NCBI GenBank assembly: GCA_000437235.1
Contig: FR897047.1
Span: 102,601 to 166,600, forward strand
Length of the DNA: 64,000 bases
DNA from: Coprobacillus sp. CAG:826
GTDB taxonomy: Bacteria; Bacillota_I; Bacilli_A; RFN20; CAG-826
Direction of reading: 5' to 3'
Each line of letters begins with the position of its first letter. Positions within the stretch are counted from its first letter, which is position 1. The position numbers and the translations under genes were made by a program. Of the stretch, positions 1 through 6,595 are shown piece after piece. The notes beneath the pieces are model-generated. The model made no database searches. It was not told the origin of the DNA and saw nothing but the letters and a program-made list of their open reading frames with translations.

Positions 1-110
1 TATTCAACTTCATTTCCTGCTTCTAATGCGCCTTTTTGAAAGGCTTGACAAAGGAGATCAGAATTTCCATCTTTTCTTGGCGATGCACTGATAATTAAAA
101 CTTTTTTCAT
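1..110 (-). CDS. NAD(P)H-dependent FMN reductase / flavodoxin-like protein (partial)
   Basis: Only the first 36 codons lie inside the window; the 3' end runs off the left edge. The N-terminus reads MKKVLIISASPRKDGNS, the classic beta1-loop of the flavodoxin-like NADPH-dependent FMN reductase / iron-sulfur flavoprotein family, in which the SxSPRxxGNS segment binds FMN phosphate. The ATG overlaps the stop of the MerR gene by four bases (ATGA), so it is probably the second gene of a MerR-led operon and translationally coupled to it. Role inferred: a cytoplasmic quinone, nitro or electrophile reductase controlled by the MerR protein. Identity beyond the superfamily cannot be judged from this fragment. 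Confidence 0.7.
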   Translation of the reverse strand, partial: MKKVLIISASPRKDGNSDLLCQAFQKGALEAGNEVE

Positions 111-523
111 TTTATAATTCCTCTTTCTTTTAAAAGTCTTTCATGAACATATTTTTCTGTTCCATCCTGAACCGCTTGCTCGTAGTAAGAAATTTTCCAT
201 TCCACACAGGCTAAGCTTTCTTCAATTTCTTTCTTTTGTTTTTCTAAAGCTTCTTTTTGCCGTTTCATAATATCCAATCTTTCTTCAAGGGTATCATCCC
301 CTTTTTGAATGAGCTGCATATATTCACGGATTTCGGGAATTGAAAGGCCGGCTTTTTTAAAGCAAGCAATAATCCTTAAAGTTTCTAATTCAAGTTCGGT
401 AAAAATACGATAATTAGATTCTTTTCTTTCTAAATGAGGGAAAAGACCTTCTTTATCGTAGTATCGAAGTGTCGAAATCGTTAGTCCTGTTTTCTTTGAA
501 ATTTCTTGTATGGAATAATTCAT
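107..523 (-). CDS. MerR-family transcriptional regulator
   Basis: The protein has about 138 residues when started at the second in-frame ATG (MNYSIQEISKKTG), which follows a GGTGG-type ribosome binding site by a few bases; an upstream in-frame ATG five codons earlier is possible but overlaps that site. Residues 1-70 form the MerR winged helix-turn-helix (TGLTISTLRYYDKEGLFP, then a wing with RIFTE). Residues 75-115 are a long, charged dimerisation coiled coil (KRQKEALEKQKKEIEESL). No metal-binding cysteine loop is seen, which favours the AdhR/BltR-like group that senses electrophiles or small organics. It probably activates its own promoter and the aldo/keto reductase-cupin operon, since both carry the same 19-bp-spacer element. 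Effector unknown. Confidence 0.9.
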   Translation of the reverse strand: MNYSIQEISKKTGLTISTLRYYDKEGLFPHLERKESNYRIFTELELETLRIIACFKKAGLSIPEIREYMQLIQKGDDTLEERLDIMKRQKEALEKQKKEIEESLACVEWKISYYEQAVQDGTEKYVHERLLKERGIIK

Positions 524-542
524 TTTCTCACCACCCAATCAA

Positions 543-573
543 AGTATAACCCTAAAGTTAGGTTTACAGTCAA
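543..573 (-). promoter_or_regulatory. MerR-type promoter of the regulator gene
   Basis: On the minus strand there is TTGACT (-35, 568-573), a 19-bp spacer and TATACT (-10, 543-548). The over-long spacer is the hallmark of MerR-activated promoters. It contains the imperfect dyad AACCTAA/TTAGGGTT. The element lies 20 bases upstream of the MerR start and closely resembles the one at 2308-2338, suggesting autoregulation. Confidence 0.75.
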
Positions 574-597
574 CATGAAACGTTAATTATTTTTTTA

Positions 598-1449
598 TTA
601 TTCTTTTTCGTATTCAATTTTCCATGTTGTATAACGCTCTAAGGCTTCATCCGTTCTTGTATAACGTCTTTGTCCATTATTTAAAGTCGTTATTAAACGC
701 ATATCTTCTTCATCTAAATTAAAATCATAAATCGCATAGTTATCACGGATATGATCGACATTTTTGCTACCTGGAATTACCACAAATCCCATTTGAATAT
801 GCCATCTTAAAATGACTTGTGCGGTCGTTTTATGATGTTTTTTCGTAATCTTTTCAATGAGTGGATGATGTAATAATTCATCGGTCATACCTTTTCCGCC
901 TAAAGGATACCAAGACATAATCGCGATATGCTCTTTATCCGTTATTTTTCTTAATTCATCTTGTGGGAAAAAAGGATGACATTCCACTTGAATGACTTGT
1001 GGTTTCACATCAAATTCTTTTAAAACATCTTTAATGTATTGACCTTCAAAGTTAGAAATACCAATGCTACGAATGATACCTTTTTGATAAGCATCCACTA
1101 ATTGTCGATATCCTTTTCTCCAGTTTTTCGTTGGTTGATGAAGGAAAAGTAAATCAATATAATCCGTTTGAAGTCTTTCTAAAGTTTCTTCGATGGCATG
1201 AGGATTTTCATATTCAGATGGCCATAATTTCGTGGATAAGAAAATATCTTCTCTTTTTACACCCGAAGCTTTCATACCACGGCCCACTGCTCTTTCATTA
1301 CGATATGCATTCGCGGTATCAATTAAACGATAGCCCATTTGTAAAGCTTCTCTTACACTATTTTCGGCATCTTGCGGTTCTAATAAATAAGTTCCAATAC
1401 CTACATTTGGCATTAATACGCCATTATTTAAAGTGATTTCTTTTTGCAT
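598..1449 (-). CDS. Aldo/keto reductase
   Basis: A 283-residue NAD(P)H-dependent aldo/keto reductase, the usual length for the family. The catalytic tetrad is visible: Asp44 and Tyr49 in DTANAY, Lys74 in STKLW and His104 in LFLHQP. The cofactor-binding end (IPGSKNVDHIRDN) is present near the C-terminus. The start follows AAAGGAG by eight bases. It lies 13 bases after the cupin-CMD gene and is presumably cotranscribed with it from the MerR-type promoter at 2308-2338. Role inferred: detoxifying reduction of reactive carbonyls. The exact substrate cannot be read from sequence. Confidence 0.92.
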   Translation of the reverse strand: MQKEITLNNGVLMPNVGIGTYLLEPQDAENSVREALQMGYRLIDTANAYRNERAVGRGMKASGVKREDIFLSTKLWPSEYENPHAIEETLERLQTDYIDLLFLHQPTKNWRKGYRQLVDAYQKGIIRSIGISNFEGQYIKDVLKEFDVKPQVIQVECHPFFPQDELRKITDKEHIAIMSWYPLGGKGMTDELLHHPLIEKITKKHHKTTAQVILRWHIQMGFVVIPGSKNVDHIRDNYAIYDFNLDEEDMRLITTLNNGQRRYTRTDEALERYTTWKIEYEKE

Positions 1450-1462
1450 TGTTTTTTCTCCT

Positions 1463-2212
1463 TTATTTACTATAAACTTCTTTGATATATTTTAAAGCGG
1501 CCCAAATTTTTGGCCAACCGACGTACATAGCGATATGCGTTAAAGATTCGGTTAATTCATTTTCACTTACACCATTCTTTTTGGCATTCATGATGTGATA
1601 TTGAAGTGAGGAATCTAATACACCTGTAGAGGTTAACGCTACTACAGTAAGGATACATCTCCTTTTAAGATCTAAATAAGAAGTTCTAGACCACACTTCA
1701 CCAAAGAGGATGTCATCGTTTAAATGCGCAAATTCATCTGCTAAACCGGTCAATTGGTCTCTTCCTGCGGTTTGCACGATTTTCTTTTGTTGATGGATTT
1801 CGTTAGCGGCTTTATAGTCTTCTTCACTAACTTCTTCGCACCAAGTAGTCGAAGTATTTTCTCCTGGAACTTCAATCGCAATATGCGCAAAGACACTATC
1901 GTTACTAGCGCCATGCCAATGTTTCACTCCAGGAGCGATAAAAACACTATCGCCAGGTAATAATTCAATTGCAGGTTTTCCTTCTTCTTGATAATAGCCT
2001 CTACCATAAGTAGCTAAAAGAAATTGTCCGCCATTTTTCGAAGCATTATGAATATGCCAATGATTTCTTGTACCCTTTTCAAAGGTAACATTCGCCACTA
2101 ATACACCTTCTTGATGAAGAATGTTAAGATAACTTTTTCCCGTAAAATATTTTCCAAATGGATTTTCTTCTCCAAGTCCAAAAGGAATGGTTTCTAATTC
2201 TTCTTTTGTCAT
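1463..2212 (-). CDS. Cupin - carboxymuconolactone decarboxylase fusion protein
   Basis: A 249-residue two-domain protein. Residues 25-125 form a cupin barrel with metal-ligand histidines in NHWHIH (about 51-55), a Gln in GGQF and the second motif GDSVFIAPGVKHWHG (His98/His100). Residues 150-245 form a carboxymuconolactone decarboxylase (CMD/AhpD-like) helical domain (typical YHIMNAKKNGVSENEL and GWPKIWAAL segments). Such fusions occur in stress-linked redox operons, often beside aldo/keto reductases. The peroxidase-type CxxC of AhpD is absent, so a decarboxylase-like or unknown reaction is more likely. First gene of the MerR-controlled operon; only a weak AGAG-type ribosome site is seen. Confidence 0.85.
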   Translation of the reverse strand: MTKEELETIPFGLGEENPFGKYFTGKSYLNILHQEGVLVANVTFEKGTRNHWHIHNASKNGGQFLLATYGRGYYQEEGKPAIELLPGDSVFIAPGVKHWHGASNDSVFAHIAIEVPGENTSTTWCEEVSEEDYKAANEIHQQKKIVQTAGRDQLTGLADEFAHLNDDILFGEVWSRTSYLDLKRRCILTVVALTSTGVLDSSLQYHIMNAKKNGVSENELTESLTHIAMYVGWPKIWAALKYIKEVYSK

Positions 2213-2307
2213 GTTTTTTCTCTTTAATTTTATAAAAAATTAAAATACTCCTTTCTTTGTTTTGCCTTTGATAAGAAAAATAAAAACGAGTCTTATCTGA
2301 CAATTCA

Positions 2308-2338
2308 AGTATAACCCTAAAGTCAACTTTATAGTCAA
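2308..2338 (-). promoter_or_regulatory. MerR-type promoter of the cupin/aldo-keto reductase operon
   Basis: Minus strand: TTGACT (-35, 2333-2338), 19-bp spacer, TATACT (-10, 2308-2313). The spacer ends in the same ACTTTAGGGT stretch as the spacer at 549-567 and carries a dyad AAAGT/ACTTT. Same architecture as the regulator's own promoter, so the same MerR protein is inferred to act at both. The leader is about 90 bases. Confidence 0.78.
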
Positions 2339-2370
2339 GACTCGTTCAATAAAATTTTTTATCCATAAAA

Positions 2371-2420
2371 AAAGGAAACACAAATATCGAAACTTAATTC
2401 GCATGTCCTGTATTTCCTTT
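2371..2420 (-). terminator. Possible intrinsic terminator after the 2530 gene
   Basis: Inverted repeat AAAGGAAATACA / TGTGTTTCCTTT (one mismatch, 26-base loop) followed on the minus strand by a run of T. It lies 110 bases downstream of the 2530-3018 gene. The loop is long, so efficiency is uncertain. Confidence 0.4.
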
Positions 2421-2529
2421 ATCAATATACTTCATTTTAGATAATAAGTACAGAATAATTTTTAATACTTTTCCTTTACTTAAATCATTAAATAGCCATC
2501 TAAGTAAAGTTTTGCGTTAAAAATTTTAC

Positions 2530-3018
2530 TTATTCGTTTTGAAGAAACAAAATAAAGAAAGTTAAAGCGTATATCACGATCGTTAATAATTTAAAGAAAC
2601 GCACCGTATGCATTCTTCTTTTAATTCTCTTTTCTTCAATAAATTGATTGGTTTCATTATCAAACTGCTCATAATGATTACTAAAGCCTAATGCTTTTTG
2701 TTTAAAATCATTAATAAAAATGGTTACATCTTGTTCCACCTGTACATTAGCTTCATAATTGAGTACATATGGGCACTTATTATACTTAGGCGAAAATAAG
2801 CCAAATAAACCAATAAGATAAAATAATAAAAATCTTCTAAACCAATGCTCATCCATTAATTCATTATAAGAAATGATTTTTAAATTAATTTCTTTATCTG
2901 AAGGTACTTCAAAAGAATAAAAACCCTTTTTCTCCTTTTTTAAAGTAACTATTTTATCGTCCACTAACACAAGTGGAGAAATCTTTTTGGTATTATATCT
3001 TAATTCTATACGTGCCAT
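2530..3018 (-). CDS. Hypothetical membrane-associated protein
   Basis: A 162-residue protein of no family I recognise. Residues 1-55 look beta-rich; a hydrophobic helix follows at about 65-78 (FLLFYLIGLFGLF), then a soluble stretch to about 135, and a C-terminal membrane helix at about 142-160 (LLTIVIYALTFFILFL). The start follows a TGGTGGTGA ribosome site and overlaps the end of the upstream membrane protein by 13 bases, so the two are one operon from the promoter at 3499-3527. Possibly cargo of the adjacent phage-remnant island; function unknown. Confidence 0.6.
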   Translation of the reverse strand: MARIELRYNTKKISPLVLVDDKIVTLKKEKKGFYSFEVPSDKEINLKIISYNELMDEHWFRRFLLFYLIGLFGLFSPKYNKCPYVLNYEANVQVEQDVTIFINDFKQKALGFSNHYEQFDNETNQFIEEKRIKRRMHTVRFFKLLTIVIYALTFFILFLQNE

Positions 3019-3479
3019 GAAAAATTCACCACCAAAGATACGATAAATAAAATAAAAGTAAGAATCATGCCGACCAGGTTATATATTTTTCTTTTTCGAT
3101 TTACATTTTCCTTTAGAAGAATTAAAAAGGAAAGAAGAAATAAAGCGCAGGCAGCAATTGAGATATACTTAATATATCCAGAAATGCCATTAAAGAAATC
3201 ATAAAAAGATTGCAGTGTTGCACTATCAGAGAAATTCAAGAACTTTTTGCCAAAAGAACGATAATTCGGATCTAAGAAAGGAATGCCGAGTAAAAATATT
3301 CCAATCAAAAACCAAAAAATAACCAAGACAAACATAAAAACGACTAAAACTGCAAAGACGACAGATGAAATTGTCGGCACAATCACCATTAAATAACTAC
3401 AAATAAAAAGCAAGCTCGCCATTTTAGAAAAAGTGGTCGCTAACCGATCAACTCGATAATACTTTTTTACGTTATCCAT
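3006..3479 (-). CDS. Hypothetical multipass membrane protein
   Basis: About 157 residues from MDNVKKYY, chosen because GGGGGGT lies three bases before this ATG; an ATG four codons upstream overlaps that site. Three or four membrane helices: two hydrophobic segments at about residues 20-75 (including VFAVLVVFMFVLVIFWFLI), one around 105-125 and one at the C-terminus. First gene of a two-gene operon with the 2530-3018 gene, preceded by a near-consensus promoter. I do not recognise the family. Confidence 0.6.
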   Translation of the reverse strand: MDNVKKYYRVDRLATTFSKMASLLFICSYLMVIVPTISSVVFAVLVVFMFVLVIFWFLIGIFLLGIPFLDPNYRSFGKKFLNFSDSATLQSFYDFFNGISGYIKYISIAACALFLLSFLILLKENVNRKRKIYNLVGMILTFILFIVSLVVNFSWHV

Positions 3480-3498
3480 TTTACCCCCCATTTTTTAA

Positions 3499-3527
3499 AT
3501 TTTAACCGATAACGCTATTTCTGTCAA
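3499..3527 (-). promoter_or_regulatory. Sigma-A-type promoter of the two-gene membrane operon
   Basis: Minus strand TTGACA (3522-3527), 17-bp spacer, TAAAAT (3499-3504), 20 bases upstream of the start codon at 3479. Near-consensus vegetative promoter. Confidence 0.75.
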
Positions 3528-3550
3528 ATTTTACTCAATCAAAAATTTTA

Positions 3551-3574
3551 TGGAGGATTCTATTTAATCCTCCA
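3551..3574 (-). terminator. Hairpin downstream of the holin remnant
   Basis: Perfect 9-bp stem TGGAGGATT / AATCCTCCA with a 6-base loop, followed on the minus strand by TAAAATTTTT. It sits 20 bases after the end of the broken holin gene and fits a rho-independent terminator with a weak T tract. Confidence 0.55.
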
Positions 3575-3595
3575 ATCTACGGAAAAATCAATTCA

Positions 3596-3979
3596 TCATT
3601 TTTTCATTTTTAATGTATTAATGGTAGCTTCAATTTGTATAGTTAACCAAAGATCTAGTTCCCCATAATTGGTTTGAATGAATTCTTTTACATCTTCTGT
3701 CATCTGACTTAAAGCGATGTCTTTGGCTTTGGTTAAAGCGAGTATTTGACTTTCCTTATCAAATTTTCCTTCCTTTTTTAAAGCGTCCACATAAGTTTAA
3801 AATACTGTTTTTACAGCACTTACCACGATTTCTGTAGCGGTTTTAATCATCTTATTTGCTTTTTCATTTTTGATTTTAGTAGATAACCAACTCACCAGTT
3901 TAGCACCAAGTAAACTAATCACTGGAATAACGACCGCAGTCACTAATACACTAATAATATTAATGAGCATTTCATTCAT
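3596..3979 (-). pseudogene. Phage holin, LL-H family, interrupted by an in-frame stop
   Basis: Two adjacent open frames (3797-3979 and 3596-3790) are in the same reading frame, separated only by TAA at 3797-3799 and two sense codons. Joined, they give about 127 residues: an N-terminal membrane helix (IISVLVTAVVIPVISLLG), an amphipathic region, then VSAVKTVF-stop-TYVDALKKEGKFDKES. In LL-H-type holins (phage_holin_6_1 group) the stop position normally carries Gln, so a single C-to-T change (CAA to TAA) explains it. The downstream part could only restart at GTG (3788-3790), which has no ribosome site. Holins permeabilise the membrane for endolysin; no endolysin gene is present here, so this is a dead prophage remnant. 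Confidence 0.75.
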
Positions 3980-4280
3980 TTACTTTTGTCCCCTTTATAT
4001 GAATGAAATCACGATTGAAATGGTCTTCCATTTTTTGCTCCATTTTTATCATTCTTTCTTGCAAGTCACTAAATTTTTCTTCTAGTTTATCTAAAGCTTT
4101 ATCGTTGCGTTCCATTGATTTTTTTTTATAACTAATATCCGCAAGAAAAGCACCTTCATTCTTTCCTTCTCGTTTATTATCACCATTTGAGTTTCTTTTA
4201 AAAGCTAAAAAAGCAAATAATATCGAAGAAAAAGACGAAACAACCGAAATGATAGTCAATACGATTTCTAAGCGATCCAC
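3972..4280 (-). CDS. Phage-type small membrane/coiled-coil protein upstream of holin
   Basis: A 102-residue protein with an N-terminal membrane helix (residues 5-27, VLTIISVVSSFSSILFAFLAF) and a C-terminal coiled coil (about 55-90, ALDKLEEKFSDLQERMIKMEQKMEDHF). This layout is like the XhlA-type or other small proteins preceding holins in Firmicutes prophages. The GTG start follows AAGGGG by nine bases. Its end overlaps the holin start by eight bases. Probably a relic of the same lysis module; function inferred only from context and topology. Confidence 0.55.
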   Translation of the reverse strand: MDRLEIVLTIISVVSSFSSILFAFLAFKRNSNGDNKREGKNEGAFLADISYKKKSMERNDKALDKLEEKFSDLQERMIKMEQKMEDHFNRDFIHIKGTKVNE

Positions 4281-4446
4281 TTTCTATTTCCCCTTTGTTT
4301 TGAAACAATGATGACTTATTAAAAAGACTTTTTATAAGCACCAAATCAAAAGTGTTTCTTACTTTTATATATGAAAATAAGAAAATACAGTTATCAAAAT
4401 CAAAGATTTTCCGCGATAGTCCTAAGAATAGCTGTTAAGTTTTTTG

Positions 4447-4589
4447 GAAAAGTAAGCAAAAACTTGTTGTAAAATGAAACTTTTTCGAAAAAGTGAGTAA
4501 AAACTTTTACGAAAAGTAAAGTTTTGGAATGCAAGTCAAAAACTTTGTCAAAAGCAGAAGTTTCCGACTTTGAAGTCAAAATTTTTTTC
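4447..4589. repeat. Diverged 40-bp tandem repeat, about 3.5 copies
   Basis: Units at 4447-4486, 4487-4526, 4527-4566 and a partial one from 4567. Each begins with a GAA-type lead, contains AAGT..AAAAACTT near positions 6-20, and ends with an A-rich-to-AAGTTT stretch. Copies differ at many positions but keep the 40-base period. It lies in the 490-base gene-free stretch 4281-4772, between the phage remnant and the permease fragment; the only other items there are the terminator-like elements at 4608-4661 and 4722-4753. Confidence 0.55.
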
Positions 4590-4607
4590 TATTTAAGACT
4601 CTTTATA

Positions 4608-4661
4608 AAGAAAAAAGGTCTGACTTGTACAATTTGGATCAAACCTATAACTTTTCTTATG
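4608..4661 (-). other. Orphan copy of the tRNA-Ala terminator region (att-like direct repeat)
   Basis: This stretch matches 6553-6597, the trailer and terminator of tRNA-Ala, at both ends: CATAAGAAAAG, ATAGGTTTGAT and CCTTTTTTCTT on the minus strand. It folds into its own stem AGGTTTGA/TCAGACCT followed by T6. No gene ends immediately upstream of it. Such a duplication at the distal edge of an island next to a tRNA is what integration leaves behind, but it might also be an ordinary terminator that resembles the tRNA one. Confidence 0.45.
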
Positions 4662-4721
4662 TGTATGTGATTATCTATACTGTCACAATTTGTCCAAAAT
4701 GCGTACAGTTGAAACAAAAAA

Positions 4722-4753
4722 AGCCCACTATGAATTTTTTATCCTAATGGGCT
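4722..4753 (-). terminator. Intrinsic terminator after the permease fragment
   Basis: Minus strand AGCCCA ... TGGGCT stem with a 20-base AT-rich loop, followed by T7. It lies 20 bases after the stop of the FtsX-like fragment, presumably the surviving terminator of the original permease gene. Confidence 0.7.
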
Positions 4754-4772
4754 AAACTAACACTAAATGATT

Positions 4773-5105
4773 TTACTCCAACATAATGCTTTTAATAGAA
4801 AGCCTTTTTACACTGCTGGAATATAGATACATCACAAATTCGTAAACAATTACAAAAAGAGCTAGTGTTATAAAAAACGCTTTGTAGTCAAAACTATATT
4901 TCGGTACATTTTTAACATTTTCAAAAACTACAGATATCATCAATCGAAGCATTCCATATTGATATGTTGTGCCAATTGCAAAACCAATATAAGAAATTGG
5001 ACGGTAAGCACCCAAAATGTAATGACTACAAGTTGCATTATCATAGCCAAAAACACGCATCAAGGCGTGCAAGACTAAATGTTGCAAAATGAAGCATGTC
5101 TTATC
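4773..5105 (-). pseudogene. C-terminal fragment of an FtsX-like ABC transporter permease
   Basis: About 110 codons remain, bounded upstream by an in-frame TAG at 5106-5108 and with no ATG or ribosome site at the front. The residues read like the end of an FtsX-domain permease: a cytoplasmic segment (RVFGYDNATCSHYILGAYRP), two membrane helices (SYIGFAIGTTYQYGMLRLMI and FFITLALFVIVYEFVMYLY) and the characteristic last helix ending KRLSIKSIMLE. Complete relatives are many hundred residues long and pair with an ATPase, neither of which is here. It is therefore a truncation product, probably left by the event that brought in the neighbouring AAA ATPase. Confidence 0.65.
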
Positions 5106-5129
5106 CTATTTTTATTTTTTTAAATTATA

Positions 5130-5164
5130 TGTCACAAATTCAAAAAAATTATAAATTTGAGACA
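5130..5164. repeat. Imperfect palindrome downstream of the AAA ATPase
   Basis: Arms TGTCACAAATTC and AAATTTGAGACA match at 10 of 12 positions. It shares the core TGTCACAAATT...AAATTTG.GACA with the perfect palindrome at 6429-6473 on the other side of the gene. It begins two bases after the stop codon side of the ATPase gene. Confidence 0.65.
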
Positions 5165-5165
5165 G

Positions 5166-6389
5166 TTAAGATAAGGTAATATTAACCTTATTTAAAAGCC
5201 AGTCTTCTATATTAAAATGAGTGATTCCATCCTTTGACATATCATATTCATCTAAACTAAAAACATACTTTGGTGATGGATCACGAACAGAATCGAATGC
5301 ACCAAATTCTCTTTCGATAACATCATCACTAGATAATAAATATGCTACTTGGATAAAACATTTCTTTCCATCTTTCATAGCAACAAAATCAATTTCACCT
5401 TTATATGTTTTACCAATTTTTACATCATATCCTCTATATAACAATTCGTTATACACAAGATTTTCTAATGCTTGTGCCACAAATATCTTATTAGAATCAT
5501 TACAAGCAAGTAAGAAACCATTATCAACAACAAATTGTTTTTCAACTTGTTTTAAAGTTCTTTTAGTTGCTATATCATATCTTTTCACTCTTGATATTAA
5601 ACAAGCTTGTTCTAATTTTTCTAAATATCTATATACCATTTTTCTATAAATTTTATCCTGATTATTTAAATTATAATAATTCACTATGCTTTGAATTGAA
5701 AATTCTTTTGAAGCATTACTGATGATATATTTAGAAATCAATATAAAAGTTTCTTTATCAATTTTAGATTTTTTATTACAAATATCTTTATCAATAATTC
5801 CATAATAAATAGATTTTAAATATTCTTTAATATCTTCTTCTATACTATAATCCATTCTCTGTGGCATGCCACCGAATCTAATAAAGTTTTGTAAAGGCTT
5901 CTTAGGAAGTTCTAATTCATTTTCTTCATAGTATTTAATAAACTCACTATAAGTAAAAGGCATTATTTTAAATTCTTTACATCTACCAACAAGTAAACTT
6001 GCAAGTCTACCTGATAATAATTTGGAGTTACTTCCTGTTACAAATATAGACACATTTTGAGTCGCTTTAAGTGAAGCTAATACTTTTTCAAATTGTTTAA
6101 CATGTTGAATTTCATCTAAGAAAATATAATATTTATTATCATCTTTTATTCTCTTTAAAATATAATCATTTAATTTATTATAGTTTCTAATCTTTGAAAA
6201 CTTAACATCTTCAAAATTAATTGAAATGATATGATCTTCTTTTATCTTTTTTTCATTAATTAGCTCTTCTTTAATTTGATTTAGTAATACACTTTTACCA
6301 CATCTTCTTACACCAGTTAAAACTTTAATTAAATTAGATTCATAAAATCTTCTTATATTTTCCAAGTATTGACTTCTTTTAATTAGCAT
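5166..6389 (-). CDS. AAA ATPase with DUF4143 domain
   Basis: A 407-residue member of the AAA_14-DUF4143 family. The Walker A is GVRRCGKSVLL (about 26-36), Walker B YYIFLDEIQHV (about 87-97) and sensor-1 VFVTGSNSKLL. The C-terminal DUF4143 part has a PD-(D/E)xK-like pattern, GEIDFVAMKDGKKCFIQVAY (about 345-365). Start chosen because GAGGTGA lies six bases before ATG 6389. These ATPases are common, often solitary and strain-variable in gut Firmicutes and Bacteroidetes; their biochemical role is not established. Here the gene stands alone between related palindromes, next to a permease fragment and tRNA-Ala, and is more A+T-rich than its neighbours. All of this points to horizontal acquisition. 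Confidence 0.9.
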   Translation of the reverse strand: MLIKRSQYLENIRRFYESNLIKVLTGVRRCGKSVLLNQIKEELINEKKIKEDHIISINFEDVKFSKIRNYNKLNDYILKRIKDDNKYYIFLDEIQHVKQFEKVLASLKATQNVSIFVTGSNSKLLSGRLASLLVGRCKEFKIMPFTYSEFIKYYEENELELPKKPLQNFIRFGGMPQRMDYSIEEDIKEYLKSIYYGIIDKDICNKKSKIDKETFILISKYIISNASKEFSIQSIVNYYNLNNQDKIYRKMVYRYLEKLEQACLISRVKRYDIATKRTLKQVEKQFVVDNGFLLACNDSNKIFVAQALENLVYNELLYRGYDVKIGKTYKGEIDFVAMKDGKKCFIQVAYLLSSDDVIEREFGAFDSVRDPSPKYVFSLDEYDMSKDGITHFNIEDWLLNKVNITLS

Positions 6390-6428
6390 AGATGTTCACC
6401 TCAAGTATATTATATTATAAAACTGTAA

Positions 6429-6473
6429 ATATGTGTCACAAATTTGAAATAATTTTAAATTTGTGACACATAT
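6429..6473. repeat. Perfect 17-bp inverted repeat upstream of the AAA ATPase
   Basis: Arms ATATGTGTCACAAATTT and AAATTTGTGACACATAT are exact reverse complements around an 11-base AT loop. On the minus strand TTGTGA inside the right arm and TATAAT 16 bases later form a plausible promoter, so it could be an operator overlapping the -35 box of the ATPase gene. A diverged copy lies after the gene at 5130-5164. Confidence 0.8.
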
Positions 6474-6555
6474 TTAGCTAATCTTAATTTATCCTCAATT
6501 AAATAATTAAATTCCGTTTCACAATAGAAAGGAAGACAAATATGTGCTATTCAAG

Positions 6556-6583
6556 AAAAAAGGCTTGATAACATATCAAACCT
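6556..6583 (-). terminator. Intrinsic terminator of tRNA-Ala
   Basis: Minus strand AGGTTTGAT / ATCAAGCCT (one G-U pair, 5-base loop, 6561-6583) followed by a T tract, 13 bases beyond the tRNA CCA end. Confidence 0.75.
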
Positions 6584-6595
6584 ATGCTTTTCTTA

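Noticed and set aside
2240..2425. Open frame of 61 codons on the minus strand upstream of the cupin gene
   Set aside because: It spans the MerR-type promoter and a terminator-like hairpin, has no ribosome site and a non-natural composition.
3596..3979. Stop-codon reassignment (TAA read as Gln) to explain the split holin
   Set aside because: TAA is used as a normal stop in many genes here, including gatA and gatC neighbours with TAATG overlaps.
4281..4772. Replication origin (AT-rich, repeated boxes)
   Set aside because: No DnaA-box-like TTATCCACA repeats and no dnaA or parA-type neighbours; the repeats have a different core.
5221..5649. Plus-strand frame of 142 codons opposite the AAA ATPase
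   Set aside because: Shadow frame of a well-supported gene; no ribosome site and no recognisable domain.
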